Positions 1 through 8,238 of a stretch of DNA of 13,940 nucleotides are shown here, piece by piece. Source of the DNA: Candidatus Arcticimaribacter sp. UBA7428 (GTDB taxonomy: Bacteria; Bacteroidota; Bacteroidia; Flavobacteriales; Flavobacteriaceae); assembly GCA_002477625.1 (NCBI GenBank), contig DLQQ01000089.1, positions 7,713 to 21,652 on the forward strand, written 5' to 3'. The position numbers and the translations under genes were made by a program. Within the stretch, counting starts at the first letter, position 1. Every line of letters starts with the position of its first letter. Below the pieces are notes generated by a model, which was not told the DNA's origin, made no database searches, and saw nothing but the letters and a program-made list of their open reading frames with translations.

Positions 1-35
1 GGAAAACGAAGCTTATTAGGATTAAAATGATTTGA

Positions 36-66
36 TTAGATTCTTGAATAAAGAAAGCTATCTTTG
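36..66 (+). promoter_or_regulatory. Candidate Bacteroidota-type promoter of the 53-residue protein
   Basis: TATCTTTG at 59-66 matches the Bacteroidota -7 consensus TAnnTTTG exactly. A TTAG at 36-39 lies 19 bases upstream, where the -33 element (TTTG/TTG) is expected; a perfect TTTG at 31-34 is 24 bases away. Transcription would start near 72-74, leaving a leader of only about 10 bases before the ATG at 82. The assignment is by consensus match only. Confidence 0.45.
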
Positions 67-81
67 AAGTGTTATATTTTT

Positions 82-243
82 ATGAAAAAAACAGGCTTTA
101 AGAAGAGAATTGACGAACTCCCTAGAATAGTTAAAGAAACAAAACCCAACCGGTTTTATCCACTTCTTGTGGGTCTATTTCTTTTGCCCGGAGGATCGTT
201 TCTTTGCTTGTTCGCCCTCTATTTGAGGTTTGTGAAAAAGTAG
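82..243 (+). CDS. Small single-helix membrane protein, function unknown
   Basis: An ATG-to-TAG frame of 53 codons encodes a basic N-terminal half (KKTGFKKRIDELPRIVKETK) followed by a hydrophobic stretch at about residues 28-48 (FYPLLVGLFLLPGGSFLCLF) and a short basic tail (RFVKK). This pattern suggests one inner-membrane helix with a Pro-Gly-Gly kink in its middle and positive charges on both sides. I do not recognise a named family. Support for a real gene is the exact -7 element a few bases upstream, the sensible composition, and the tight convergent arrangement: its stop ends 6 bases before the stop of the minus-strand tocopherol-cyclase-like gene. A random frame of this length is possible. 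Confidence 0.6.
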   Translation: MKKTGFKKRIDELPRIVKETKPNRFYPLLVGLFLLPGGSFLCLFALYLRFVKK

Positions 244-249
244 CCGTGT

Positions 250-1275
250 TTATTTTAATAACACATCATGATTCCCTGCAACTTCTATTCCAGCCGATGA
301 TCCAATATCATCTAGGATGATTTTTCCCGTCTTCTTGTCGATCAAATGTACTTGAATATGAGCCTTCATGCTTTCTTCGATTCGAGCATCCATAAAACCA
401 GAAATCGGAGCAGCCAAGGCAGTAGCTTTTTCTCGTGTAGCATTTATGGATAGGCTGTATTTTTTATTTTCCATTTGCAGACAAAGCTGTTTTTCGGAAA
501 TGGAACACTGTTTTAACTGAGTTCCGTTGTAGGTTGTGAATTCAATTAATTTTCCATCAATCAAAACCCCAGCAATATGACCGATGAAAGAAGATCCTAG
601 CCAGGGTATTTTTGCAATGGATGCTTTGATCGAAATTCCAGGCTTGCTGAAATGATTGCTTTGCATCCAGACATATCCTTCTGGGAAAGAATGTCCCCAA
701 TCTTTTTCCATATAGCCTTTCCCTTGATCAAAAGAAATGGCTGTTCCGTTGTGCATCAATGACCCTTCGATATCATGATCCATGCTCAAGATTCCGTGAT
801 AACATTCCATAAAAGGCACAAAAGAAAAGGGTCCCATAATTCCGGGAGAACTCCAGCTGCTCGACCAAGGATTTAGATTTTTAAAACGCAAAACGCCTTT
901 CAGATGGGGTAAGTCGAGTTCAATGCTGTCCGATGTAAAGCGATTGTTTTGAATTTTTAGATCGTGCTTTTTTGGATTTGGTCTAAAGTCTTCCGCATCG
1001 AATTTATGGTAAGAAGCTTTGAGGTTTTTGCCATCCAATACTTGAATAAACGCTTGTTTAGTTCCATGCTCATCCATTGCAATTCCGGGGATCACCGCAA
1101 GAGCATGTTTTTGATCCGCACTGATTATTTTATAATACCAGCCCTCAAAAAACTTTTTGGACTTATTCCAACCGTGGTAGCATTCTGGATTCCAAAGTGC
1201 ATGGATTCTTTGTCGCAGCACGGGCTTAGTTGGTTTGGTTTTTAAAAAGAAAGTCCGTACCCAAGTAGGCGTCAT
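250..1275 (-). CDS. Tocopherol cyclase family protein (lipocalin-like)
   Basis: The 341-residue product carries the signature blocks of the tocopherol cyclase family (PF14249): FFEGWYYKI at residues 42-50, PGIMGPFSFVPFMECYHGI at about 144-162, and GYMEKDWGHSFPEGYVW at about 187-203. Plant and cyanobacterial members close the chromanol ring of vitamin E; many bacterial members are of unknown substrate, and I infer no tocopherol synthesis here. There is no signal peptide, so it is probably cytosolic or membrane-peripheral. It is the last gene of a three-gene minus-strand operon. The ATG at 1275 overlaps the DUF6503 gene by 50 bases. A GTG at 1221 (residue 19), just past the upstream stop, is an alternative start; the next Met is residue 67, beyond the first family block, and is too late. 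Confidence 0.85.
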   Translation of the reverse strand: MTPTWVRTFFLKTKPTKPVLRQRIHALWNPECYHGWNKSKKFFEGWYYKIISADQKHALAVIPGIAMDEHGTKQAFIQVLDGKNLKASYHKFDAEDFRPNPKKHDLKIQNNRFTSDSIELDLPHLKGVLRFKNLNPWSSSWSSPGIMGPFSFVPFMECYHGILSMDHDIEGSLMHNGTAISFDQGKGYMEKDWGHSFPEGYVWMQSNHFSKPGISIKASIAKIPWLGSSFIGHIAGVLIDGKLIEFTTYNGTQLKQCSISEKQLCLQMENKKYSLSINATREKATALAAPISGFMDARIEESMKAHIQVHLIDKKTGKIILDDIGSSAGIEVAGNHDVLLK

Positions 1276-1945
1276 CTTTGTTGTAGTACCAAGCTCGGTT
1301 TTTGGGCATCTTGATTCCGTTGACCTCTGATTCCTCCGTCAGTAGAATATATTCTCCGTCGTTTTTAGATTCACCGTGATAAAACTGATAAACTTCTAAA
1401 GCGAAAGTTGAAGGATCAAAATAAAAATACCAGGTATCTTCCCCTACTTCCTTTTCATAATTCACCTGCGCAACCCAATAGTCCTTACCTTTAAAAGAAC
1501 GTTTTTCAACCTTAGGGTTGATCAATGTCCCGGGGTCTTTTAATTTCATAGGAAGCCCATAGAGGTAAGTGTAGTAATCGCGCGTTCGTTTGGCTTGCTC
1601 ACAGCTCAGGCGGTATGTTTTTTCTTCTTCAGCGGTAAATTCTTGGCTTTTATTTAAAAGGACCGAACAGTTTTTCTTGTTTATTTCTTGGGTTATTGTA
1701 TTGCCATCCCTTCCGTATTCATTTTTAAAATACTGTTTTTGTAAGTCCAGCGTGATTGTGCTTACTCTAGGCGCTCTGTTTGGGGTTTCCATAGTGATGT
1801 TGAGATCGCCAGCAAATCTAGACCAACTGTTGTTAGGGTCATGATATGCGATGCTTTTATTAATTAGCTCTTCACCTGTGAGATTTTGACCAAAACAAAT
1901 GATGTGGAACAAGACGATTGGAGTTAAAAGAATTTTTTTAAACAT
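1226..1945 (-). CDS. Secreted DUF6503 family protein
   Basis: The 239-residue protein begins with a signal peptide (MFKKILLTPIVLFHIICFGQ, residues 1-20; cleavage near Gln20) and no lipobox cysteine, so it is likely periplasmic or secreted. The rest is rich in beta strand and matches my memory of the flavobacterial DUF6503 family, including YYTYLYGLPMKLKDPGT at about residues 123-139, DTWYFYFDPSTFALEVYQFY and a C-terminal block ending RAWYYNKDDAYLGTD. Such proteins may have a LolA-like or lipocalin-like sheet, but the function is unknown. The start codon overlaps the end of the channel gene by 8 bases, and its own end overlaps the next gene by 50, so the three genes are almost certainly cotranscribed and translationally coupled. 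Family assignment is by recalled similarity, not by search. Confidence 0.75.
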   Translation of the reverse strand: MFKKILLTPIVLFHIICFGQNLTGEELINKSIAYHDPNNSWSRFAGDLNITMETPNRAPRVSTITLDLQKQYFKNEYGRDGNTITQEINKKNCSVLLNKSQEFTAEEEKTYRLSCEQAKRTRDYYTYLYGLPMKLKDPGTLINPKVEKRSFKGKDYWVAQVNYEKEVGEDTWYFYFDPSTFALEVYQFYHGESKNDGEYILLTEESEVNGIKMPKNRAWYYNKDDAYLGTDFLFKNQTN

Positions 1946-3179
1946 TGGATGCTGGAATTACGGGTGAAAGTTCAAAACATTCCAAATGGAAGTATTGTGT
2001 AGAAGCCAATAGGTGGTCAAAAATATCGGCAACAATATGCTCATAGTTTTCCCAAACCTTGTCCTTACTGAAAACATAAACTTCTATAGGAACTCCCTGA
2101 GGCGTGGGTGCTAATTGACGACACATCAATGTCATTTCCTTATTTACCATTGGATGTTTTTGTAAGTAGGCCTCGGTATAACTCCTAAACAAGCCAATAT
2201 TAGTTAAATTTCTGCCATTGATTAGGAGGGATTTATCAACTTTAGATACTGCATTATAAGACTTGATGTCGGCATCTTTTTCTTGGATGACACCTTCCAT
2301 CAAATTGATTTTTTTTAAGGGTTCAATTTCCTCGTCTTTGAGAAAACGAATACTACTTACTTTAATTAACAGCGACCGTTTAATTCTTCTTCCGCTCGAT
2401 TCACTCATTCCACGCCAATTTACAAAGGAGTCAGAAATTAGTTTATAGGTTGGTATTGAAGTAATGGTGTTGTCGAAATTCTGAATTTGAACAGATGAAA
2501 GACTTATTTTCATTACAGTCCCATCTGCATTATTGTTGGGCATGCTGATCCAATCGCCAATTCGAACGGTATCGTTGATGGTTATCTGAACACTGGCAAC
2601 AAAACCCAAAATGGTGTCTTTGAAAACGAAAAGTAATACGGCAGACAAGGCACCAAGAGTAGTTAAAAACGTTCCAACTTCAGTACCAGTAAGTATGGAT
2701 AAAATAACGATACCCCCTATAAACCAGAGGACAATCATAATGACCTGAATGTAACTGTCTATGGGTTTGTCTTTAAAGGACTTCAGTGTTTTTAAATAAT
2801 CACGAAGCGATTTCAATAAGGCACGAACCAGTGCTAGGGCAACAATAACCGTTAGGGCTTCAAATATATTTTCAATCCAATTTTGCTTGTCAAAAAGGTC
2901 GGGAATCAATTTATGGAGAATAAAAATAGCAGGAAAATAGGAAAGCAGTTTTGGGATTTTGTGCTCCAGTAAAATATCGTCAAATGTACTTTTTGTTTTT
3001 CTTGAAATTCGAGAAAAAAGCCCTAAAGTAAATTTTCTTGAAACCCAAAACAACACCAAAGTGATGAGTATATATGCCAAAAGAACAATACCAAGAGTGC
3101 TTATTTCTGCAACATCTGCATTGAATCCATTTTCAATAAGTTTTTCTAAGATGGTTGTTCTTATTTGAGTGCTTTGCAT
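1938..3179 (-). CDS. MscS-family mechanosensitive channel, YbdG-like
   Basis: The 413-residue membrane protein has hydrophobic segments at about 27-48, 76-92, 105-123, 144-164 and 168-200, followed by the MscS beta domain. The pore-helix and beta-domain region FKDTILGFVASVQITINDTV (about 186-205) leads into RIGDWISMPNNNADGTVMKI. The stretch QNFDNTITSIPTYKLISDSF (233-252), then NWRGM and SGRRIKR, closely resembles E. coli YbdG (MscM, 415 residues), so length and motifs both fit this subfamily rather than short MscS. YbdG gives a low-conductance response to osmotic downshift in the inner membrane. It is the first gene of the minus-strand operon. A possible -7-like element (TATTTTG, one base short of consensus, plus-strand 3197-3203) lies just upstream, but no good -33 is visible. 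Confidence 0.93.
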   Translation of the reverse strand: MQSTQIRTTILEKLIENGFNADVAEISTLGIVLLAYILITLVLFWVSRKFTLGLFSRISRKTKSTFDDILLEHKIPKLLSYFPAIFILHKLIPDLFDKQNWIENIFEALTVIVALALVRALLKSLRDYLKTLKSFKDKPIDSYIQVIMIVLWFIGGIVILSILTGTEVGTFLTTLGALSAVLLFVFKDTILGFVASVQITINDTVRIGDWISMPNNNADGTVMKISLSSVQIQNFDNTITSIPTYKLISDSFVNWRGMSESSGRRIKRSLLIKVSSIRFLKDEEIEPLKKINLMEGVIQEKDADIKSYNAVSKVDKSLLINGRNLTNIGLFRSYTEAYLQKHPMVNKEMTLMCRQLAPTPQGVPIEVYVFSKDKVWENYEHIVADIFDHLLASTQYFHLECFELSPVIPASNV

Positions 3180-3337
3180 GGTTTAAGATTTTCATGCAAA
3201 ATACCATTTTTTTTTCAACCGAACTTCTGCTGATGAATGATCTAAAGACAAAAAAGAATTCACTATTTTTAAAAAACAATTTAATGACATCGAGATCAAA
3301 GTTGTCCGTTGTTCCGCCTTTTTTAACACCAACAAAT

Positions 3338-4603
3338 ATGAGTACTATAGCGCAAGCAGAGCAGTTAGATGTTCAAGATCCACTAGCATCGTTTCGAGCA
3401 TTTTTTCAGCACGAGCCGAACACAATATATCTGGACGGTAATTCTTTAGGGAAACTTCCCATACAAGCAAAAAAGGACATCGCCAATGCTGTAGACAAAC
3501 AGTGGGGCGAGAATTTAATTCGCAGTTGGAACGACCATTGGCTTGATCTTCCAAAACGACTAGAGCAAAAACTCGCATTACTTTTAGGTGCAAAAGCAAC
3601 CGAATTGAAAGTTGGGGAATCCACTTCGACCAACTTATATAAAGTAATTCATGCACTACTTTCTTCCAATTTAACAGCTAAAAGCCTTTTAACCGATTCT
3701 TTAAATTTTCCTTCAGATGTGTATGTCATGGAAGGCCTCGCAAAACAATTCGACTGTAAGCCACCAACAATTGTAGCTTATGTTCACGATCTTAAGGCCG
3801 ATCTGCCGTTATTGAAGGCCGAAATTAAAAAGCAACCCGGAATTGTATGCCTCAGTTTGGTCAGTTATAAAAGTGCCTGGTTGTATCCTATGAAAAGCCT
3901 GAATGAATTTGCTGAACAACACAACAGTATTATTGTTTGGGATCTGAGTCATGCCGTAGGCGTTGTGGATATTAATCTTGCAGAAAGTAAGATTAAAATT
4001 GCTTTAGGCTGTACCTATAAATTTTTAAACGGAGGCCCTGGATCACCTGCATTTTTATTCATCCAAGAGGAGCTAATTACGGAATTACATTCTCCAATTC
4101 AAGGATGGTTTGGACACAAAAGGCCTTTTGATTTTTCTTTGTCTTATGAACCCTCTGACGGAATAGGACGTTTCGATGCAGGAACTCCTCAAGTGCTTTC
4201 TCTAGTTGCTATGGAGGCAGGTTTAGACTTGACCTTAAAGGCGGGAATTGATGCGATTAGGAAAAAAAGCATGATGCAAACCAGCTATTTAGTGGAATTA
4301 ATTCAAGAAAAATTGACCCCCCTGGGCTTTATAATTGAAACACCAATGAATCCAGAAGAACGTGGTTCTCACATTACCCTTGCACATCCCGAGTCGTGGA
4401 GGGTATGTAAGGCATTAATTATAGGTAAAGGCGATGGCGTAAAAATCATTCCTGACTTTAGACCCCCACAGTATCTCCGCCTTGGAATTGCACCCATTTA
4501 TACGCGCTATATAGATTTGTTTAAAAGTATTGAACGCATTGAACACATCATACTCAGTCAAGAATACTTAGAAATAGATACCGAAAAACCCACGGTAACA
4601 TAA
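3338..4603 (+). CDS. kynU: Kynureninase
   Basis: This PLP enzyme cleaves L-kynurenine to anthranilate and alanine (and 3-hydroxykynurenine to 3-hydroxyanthranilate) in tryptophan breakdown or NAD synthesis, in the cytosol. The cofactor lysine is Lys228 in CTYKFLNGGPGSPAF; Tyr227, His205 and Asp202 (in WDLSHAVGVV) have the same spacing to the lysine as in human kynureninase. N-terminal YLDGNSLGKLP and the GWFGHK block are also typical. The frame is open back to 3155, which would overlap the divergent channel gene, but residues before MSTIAQAEQ are low-complexity and unlike the family. The ATG at 3338 gives 421 residues, the usual length. No other kynurenine-pathway gene is present in the window. 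A dipeptidase gene follows 65 bases downstream on the same strand. Confidence 0.95.
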   Translation: MSTIAQAEQLDVQDPLASFRAFFQHEPNTIYLDGNSLGKLPIQAKKDIANAVDKQWGENLIRSWNDHWLDLPKRLEQKLALLLGAKATELKVGESTSTNLYKVIHALLSSNLTAKSLLTDSLNFPSDVYVMEGLAKQFDCKPPTIVAYVHDLKADLPLLKAEIKKQPGIVCLSLVSYKSAWLYPMKSLNEFAEQHNSIIVWDLSHAVGVVDINLAESKIKIALGCTYKFLNGGPGSPAFLFIQEELITELHSPIQGWFGHKRPFDFSLSYEPSDGIGRFDAGTPQVLSLVAMEAGLDLTLKAGIDAIRKKSMMQTSYLVELIQEKLTPLGFIIETPMNPEERGSHITLAHPESWRVCKALIIGKGDGVKIIPDFRPPQYLRLGIAPIYTRYIDLFKSIERIEHIILSQEYLEIDTEKPTVT

Positions 4604-4622
4604 GGTGTTTAGTTCCGTGTTT
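4591..4622 (+). terminator. Possible weak intrinsic terminator after kynU
   Basis: CACGG at 4591-4595 pairs with CCGTG at 4615-4619, and after a bulged T, AAC at 4597-4599 pairs with GTT at 4612-4614, giving an 8-bp stem with a 12-base loop that contains the kynU stop codon. Only three T residues follow, so termination would be partial and the dipeptidase might still be read through. Confidence 0.3.
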
Positions 4623-4668
4623 ATAGAATATAAAAAGTTTGTTTACCTTAGTCAAAAATCAATTCATT

Positions 4669-5958
4669 ATGCGACTTTCTCACTCCATTGGAACACTTTT
4701 CACTGCACTCTTGCTTATGAGTTGTGCTCAAGAAAAAAAGAATAAACCCATGTCTACAGCGGAACAAATCCATCAGGCGGTAATCACCATTGATACCCAT
4801 GATGACATCAATGTCGGTAACTTTACAGACTCTTTAAACTACAGTACAGAGACCCAGTCACAAGTTCATATTCCAGGAATGGAAGCAGGAGGACTTGATG
4901 TTGCCTGGTTTATTGTTTACACCGGTCAGGACAGCTTGAATGCTAGTGGCTTTGCCAAAGCTGCTGCTAATGCCAATGAAAAATTCAATGCAATCCACCG
5001 TTTGGTTGACACCTACGCATCGGATCGTATTGAGTTGGCTTTGACTGCTGCCGATGTTCGACGCATTTGGAAGAGCGGGAAAAAAATCACCATGATTGGT
5101 GTCGAAAACGGATATCCACTTGGAGAAGACATCAATAATGTGGAGGTCTTTTATAACCGAGGCGCACGCTATATGTCTTTGGCTCACAATGGACACAGTC
5201 AGTTATCCGATTCGAATACAGGCGAAAGGGATGGTGCTTACCTCCATAATGGTTTAAGTGCATTGGGGAAACAGGTCATCGAAAAAATGAATTACTACGG
5301 AATTATGGTTGATATATCCCATCCTTCAAAAGAAGCGATCCGACAAATGGCAGAATTATCTAAAACCCCAATCATAGCCTCGCATTCTTCAGCTCGTGCT
5401 CTATGTGATCATTCTAGGAATTTAGATGATGAACAACTGGGCTGGGTAAAGGAAAGTGGAGGTGTTGTTCAAACGGTAGCCTTTAGTTCTTATTTACACA
5501 CCGAAAAACACAACAATTACAACAAAGCGAAAGATTCCCTTCTGAAAAGCATAGGAGCAAAACACAACATTTCCGTACTCGATAAGTATGAAATGAGAGC
5601 CTTAGCATTTGACGACCTTCAGAAATACATCAAGGAGCGTGAAAAACTTGAAGCCCTAGCAGCAGCAGAACTCGAAGCTTTGAAAAAAGAAGTTCCTCCG
5701 GTTTCTGTGAGTGATTTTGTAAACCATATCGACTACATTAAGAATAAAATTGGAATCGATCACGTTGGCATCAGTTCCGATTTTGATGGCGGTGGTGGTA
5801 TCGAGGGGTGGAGCGATGCATCCGAATCTCTGAATGTAACTAAAGAGCTCGTTAAGCGGGGATATTCTCTAGAAGAAATCGAAAAAATATGGGGCGGAAA
5901 CCTTTTACGTGTTATGGAGCGAGTTGAAGCTGTTGCAGCAGAATTGCAGGCAAAATAG
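4669..5958 (+). CDS. Lipoprotein membrane dipeptidase (peptidase M19)
   Basis: This zinc dipeptidase of the renal-dipeptidase family hydrolyses dipeptides. Metal ligands are visible in order: His44 and Asp46 (IDTHDD), bridging Glu146 (IGVENGYPLG), His218 (VDISHPS) and His239 (IASHSS). Arg250 (DHSRNL) and Asp371 (SSDFDGGGG) match the substrate-binding Arg and catalytic Asp of the human enzyme, with the same spacing from His239 to Arg250. The N-terminus is a lipoprotein signal, LLLMSC with Cys19, so the enzyme should be anchored in the envelope. The frame extends to 4639 by a non-ATG codon, but starting at the ATG gives a clean signal peptide and 429 residues. A charged, probably coiled-coil insert occupies about 305-342. 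It follows kynU; a 7/8 match to the -7 element (TACCTTAG, 4644-4651) may give it its own promoter. Confidence 0.93.
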   Translation: MRLSHSIGTLFTALLLMSCAQEKKNKPMSTAEQIHQAVITIDTHDDINVGNFTDSLNYSTETQSQVHIPGMEAGGLDVAWFIVYTGQDSLNASGFAKAAANANEKFNAIHRLVDTYASDRIELALTAADVRRIWKSGKKITMIGVENGYPLGEDINNVEVFYNRGARYMSLAHNGHSQLSDSNTGERDGAYLHNGLSALGKQVIEKMNYYGIMVDISHPSKEAIRQMAELSKTPIIASHSSARALCDHSRNLDDEQLGWVKESGGVVQTVAFSSYLHTEKHNNYNKAKDSLLKSIGAKHNISVLDKYEMRALAFDDLQKYIKEREKLEALAAAELEALKKEVPPVSVSDFVNHIDYIKNKIGIDHVGISSDFDGGGGIEGWSDASESLNVTKELVKRGYSLEEIEKIWGGNLLRVMERVEAVAAELQAK

Positions 5959-5982
5959 AGCAGTAATCTTTGAGAAGTTATA

Positions 5983-5997
5983 GGATTAAATTAATCC
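5983..5997. repeat. Short palindrome between convergent genes
   Basis: GGATTAA and TTAATCC flank a single A, covering the stop codon of the minus-strand receptor gene within the 32-base gap to the dipeptidase gene. It could form a 6-bp stem with a 3-base loop in both transcripts, but no T-run follows on either strand, so a terminator role is only a guess. Confidence 0.25.
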
Positions 5998-8231
5998 AAA
6001 GTCCAACGAAACCCCATAAAAAAGCGTATTCCTTGGTTTGATGCGTAAACATAGGTTGGGTCAAAGGTCAGCCCGTAGGGATTGCCTGGGCTTGGCTGTG
6101 CATCACCAAATTCATCAAATTGTACTGCGCGGTCAAAAGGGTCAAAAGCACGTGCAATGCTGTTTTTAGCTGGAGTAAAGTTCAAGAGATTTTTTACACC
6201 TCCATAGAAATCATAGCGATTATTCCAGCCCTTGGTCAGTTGGATGTTTATGATGCTAAAGGTCGGTGCATAAGGGGTGCGAGGATCCAATTCACCCAAT
6301 AAGGGTAACCTCAAAGGTCCTGTTACGCTTCCGGTCAAATCAATTGTAAGGTTGGGCGCTCTTAATTTTTGTTCTATTTTCCACACCCCTCGAAAACGTT
6401 CGGTCAAATAGGGTCTTGTTTTGCTTCCTGCGGATTCTAGATAAGAATCGATATAGGTCGCTCCCAAATTAATTCGTAAGCCACCTCTAAAAAGAGCATT
6501 GAAATTCAAAGATATCCCCTGAGTTACTGACCTTCCGTCAAGGTTATCGTAGATAATAAAATTCGGATCTGTGTCGTAATTGGGAACTATTTTATTAGAA
6601 AAATTGGTTCTAAAAACACTTGCATCAAACTCGAAGATGTGGCCTTGCTTTAAGTACATTTTGTGAACATAGTTGAGGTTGACGCTCCAAGATTTTTCAG
6701 GATTTAAGTCATTTAAGAAAACAACTTCACGTGCCCCTGTTAATGCAGCGTGATCTTCTGTGAAAATTTGCGCAATACGATAGCCAGAGCCGATACTCAA
6801 ACGCAGCGTTGAAGACTCATCTTCAGAACTCAATTTGTAGTTGAGGCGTGGGGTAAGAATAGTTCCATGAATAGAGTTATAGTCATATCGCAACCCGAGT
6901 AACAGCGTGTTTTGTTTATTGAATTCTATTTCATCTTGAATGAAAATTCCGGGTAAGTGCGTTCTTTCTGCTCTGTTAATTCCCAGTGTATTATTGAAAG
7001 TAGCGGTTGTATCATCGTCATAGAAAGTATACCGATACGCTAATCCAACTAAAAAATCATTGTTTTTTATGGGTATATTCCATAGCAACTGACCAAACCC
7101 TATGGTTTGATTTGCATTGAACAATGTAGTGCCATAAACTGAATTTTGATGATGATCGTTGAAGCTGAATTGAAAGGAAAACTCTCTGTTGAATTCATAA
7201 GTCCCAAAAACTTCTATTCGGTTGGTGAAAATATGCTCTCCATATACTTCATCTCCACCTCTATAATTTTGATTCCAGTTTATATCTCCTCCCCAACGAT
7301 CTTCATAAACGTATCGGGTAGCTACAGATAAGCGTTTCCCAACATTTAGTTTATTGAAAATTGAAATACGATCCTGAAGCGTAAGGTCCGTAAAGCCATC
7401 CTCATTTTTATCTATTGGGTTGGAGTAGTTGAAATAATTAATTCCTAACAGTCCATTTGTTTTCTCTGAAAGAGCATATTGATAGCCCAGATCAATGTTC
7501 ACTTCTCCCCATCCAGAACCAAAAGAATCGAAGGAAATTTTTGAAGCGTTTTCCGGGATTTTAGTAATTAGATTAATAACACCGCCAATGGCTTCAGATC
7601 CGTATAAAGTAGAAGCTGGACCTTTGACAATTTCTACTCGTTCAATCAAAGATTGCGGAATTCCAGAGAGCCCGTATACGGTTGATAGCCCGCTAACGAT
7701 TGGTAATCCGTCGATGAGGATCATGGTGTAGCTGCCTTCTTGGCCATTAATATGAATATCTCCAGTATTACAAACATTACAATTTAGTTGTGGACGCACA
7801 CCATTTACAATTTCAAGGGCTTCAAAAATAGAGGGTGTCGGATTGGCTTTAAAAAAACCTTCTGAATATACTTCCACAGCTACAGCGCTTTTGAGCTTAG
7901 AAACAGGTTTTAAAGTCCCAGAAACTACCACTTCTTCTAGTTCATCGTCAGGGACTAGTTCAATGTTGCCCAAGTTATAATCATATTTATATATTTTTTT
8001 AACATAGGATTTATGTCCCAGATAGGAGATCGTTATCTTAGGATTCTTTATATTCGAAAGAATTAATGTGAATACTCCGGACGAATCTGTTATTGTACCT
8101 AAAGTAGAATTTTTCGCAACTACAGAAGCCCCTTCTAAGGGTATTCCCTCAGAAAAAACAGTACCCACTATGGTTTGCTGTGCGAAAGTGAATTGAGTAA
8201 AGCAAACGATAAATAAAAATCGTAGCAACAT
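5991..8231 (-). CDS. TonB-dependent receptor, likely metal or metal-chelate uptake
   Basis: The 746-residue outer-membrane receptor has a signal peptide (MLLRFLFIVCFTQFTFAQ), a carboxypeptidase-regulatory-like beta domain at about 20-92, a TonB-box-like LEEVVVSGT at 98-106, a plug domain at about 115-225 (ILIDGLPIVSGLSTVYGL; RVEIVKGPASTLYGSEAIGG) and a beta barrel ending in an aromatic-rich strand (GIRFFMGFRWTLD). It would import a substrate across the outer membrane with TonB-ExbBD energy. The plug has a CNVC pair (Cys151, Cys154) in a segment typical of this receptor subgroup. It is transcribed divergently from a DtxR/MntR-type regulator through a shared palindrome, so I infer a metal-regulated role in metal, siderophore or heme uptake; the actual substrate cannot be read from sequence. 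Confidence 0.9.
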   Translation of the reverse strand: MLLRFLFIVCFTQFTFAQQTIVGTVFSEGIPLEGASVVAKNSTLGTITDSSGVFTLILSNIKNPKITISYLGHKSYVKKIYKYDYNLGNIELVPDDELEEVVVSGTLKPVSKLKSAVAVEVYSEGFFKANPTPSIFEALEIVNGVRPQLNCNVCNTGDIHINGQEGSYTMILIDGLPIVSGLSTVYGLSGIPQSLIERVEIVKGPASTLYGSEAIGGVINLITKIPENASKISFDSFGSGWGEVNIDLGYQYALSEKTNGLLGINYFNYSNPIDKNEDGFTDLTLQDRISIFNKLNVGKRLSVATRYVYEDRWGGDINWNQNYRGGDEVYGEHIFTNRIEVFGTYEFNREFSFQFSFNDHHQNSVYGTTLFNANQTIGFGQLLWNIPIKNNDFLVGLAYRYTFYDDDTTATFNNTLGINRAERTHLPGIFIQDEIEFNKQNTLLLGLRYDYNSIHGTILTPRLNYKLSSEDESSTLRLSIGSGYRIAQIFTEDHAALTGAREVVFLNDLNPEKSWSVNLNYVHKMYLKQGHIFEFDASVFRTNFSNKIVPNYDTDPNFIIYDNLDGRSVTQGISLNFNALFRGGLRINLGATYIDSYLESAGSKTRPYLTERFRGVWKIEQKLRAPNLTIDLTGSVTGPLRLPLLGELDPRTPYAPTFSIINIQLTKGWNNRYDFYGGVKNLLNFTPAKNSIARAFDPFDRAVQFDEFGDAQPSPGNPYGLTFDPTYVYASNQGIRFFMGFRWTLD

Positions 8232-8238
8232 AATAAAG

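Noticed and set aside
1..30. Possible C-terminal tail of an upstream plus-strand gene (frame 1 ends ...GKRSLLGLK, stop at 28-30).
   Set aside because: Only nine codons are visible, and another frame also stops nearby, so no gene can be supported.
964..1245. Plus-strand open frame opposite the tocopherol-cyclase and DUF6503 genes.
   Set aside because: It is an antisense shadow of a well-supported coding region, with no family match or promoter.
3155..3337. In-frame N-terminal extension of kynureninase.
   Set aside because: It would overlap the divergent channel gene, is low in complexity and lacks family similarity; the ATG at 3338 gives normal length.
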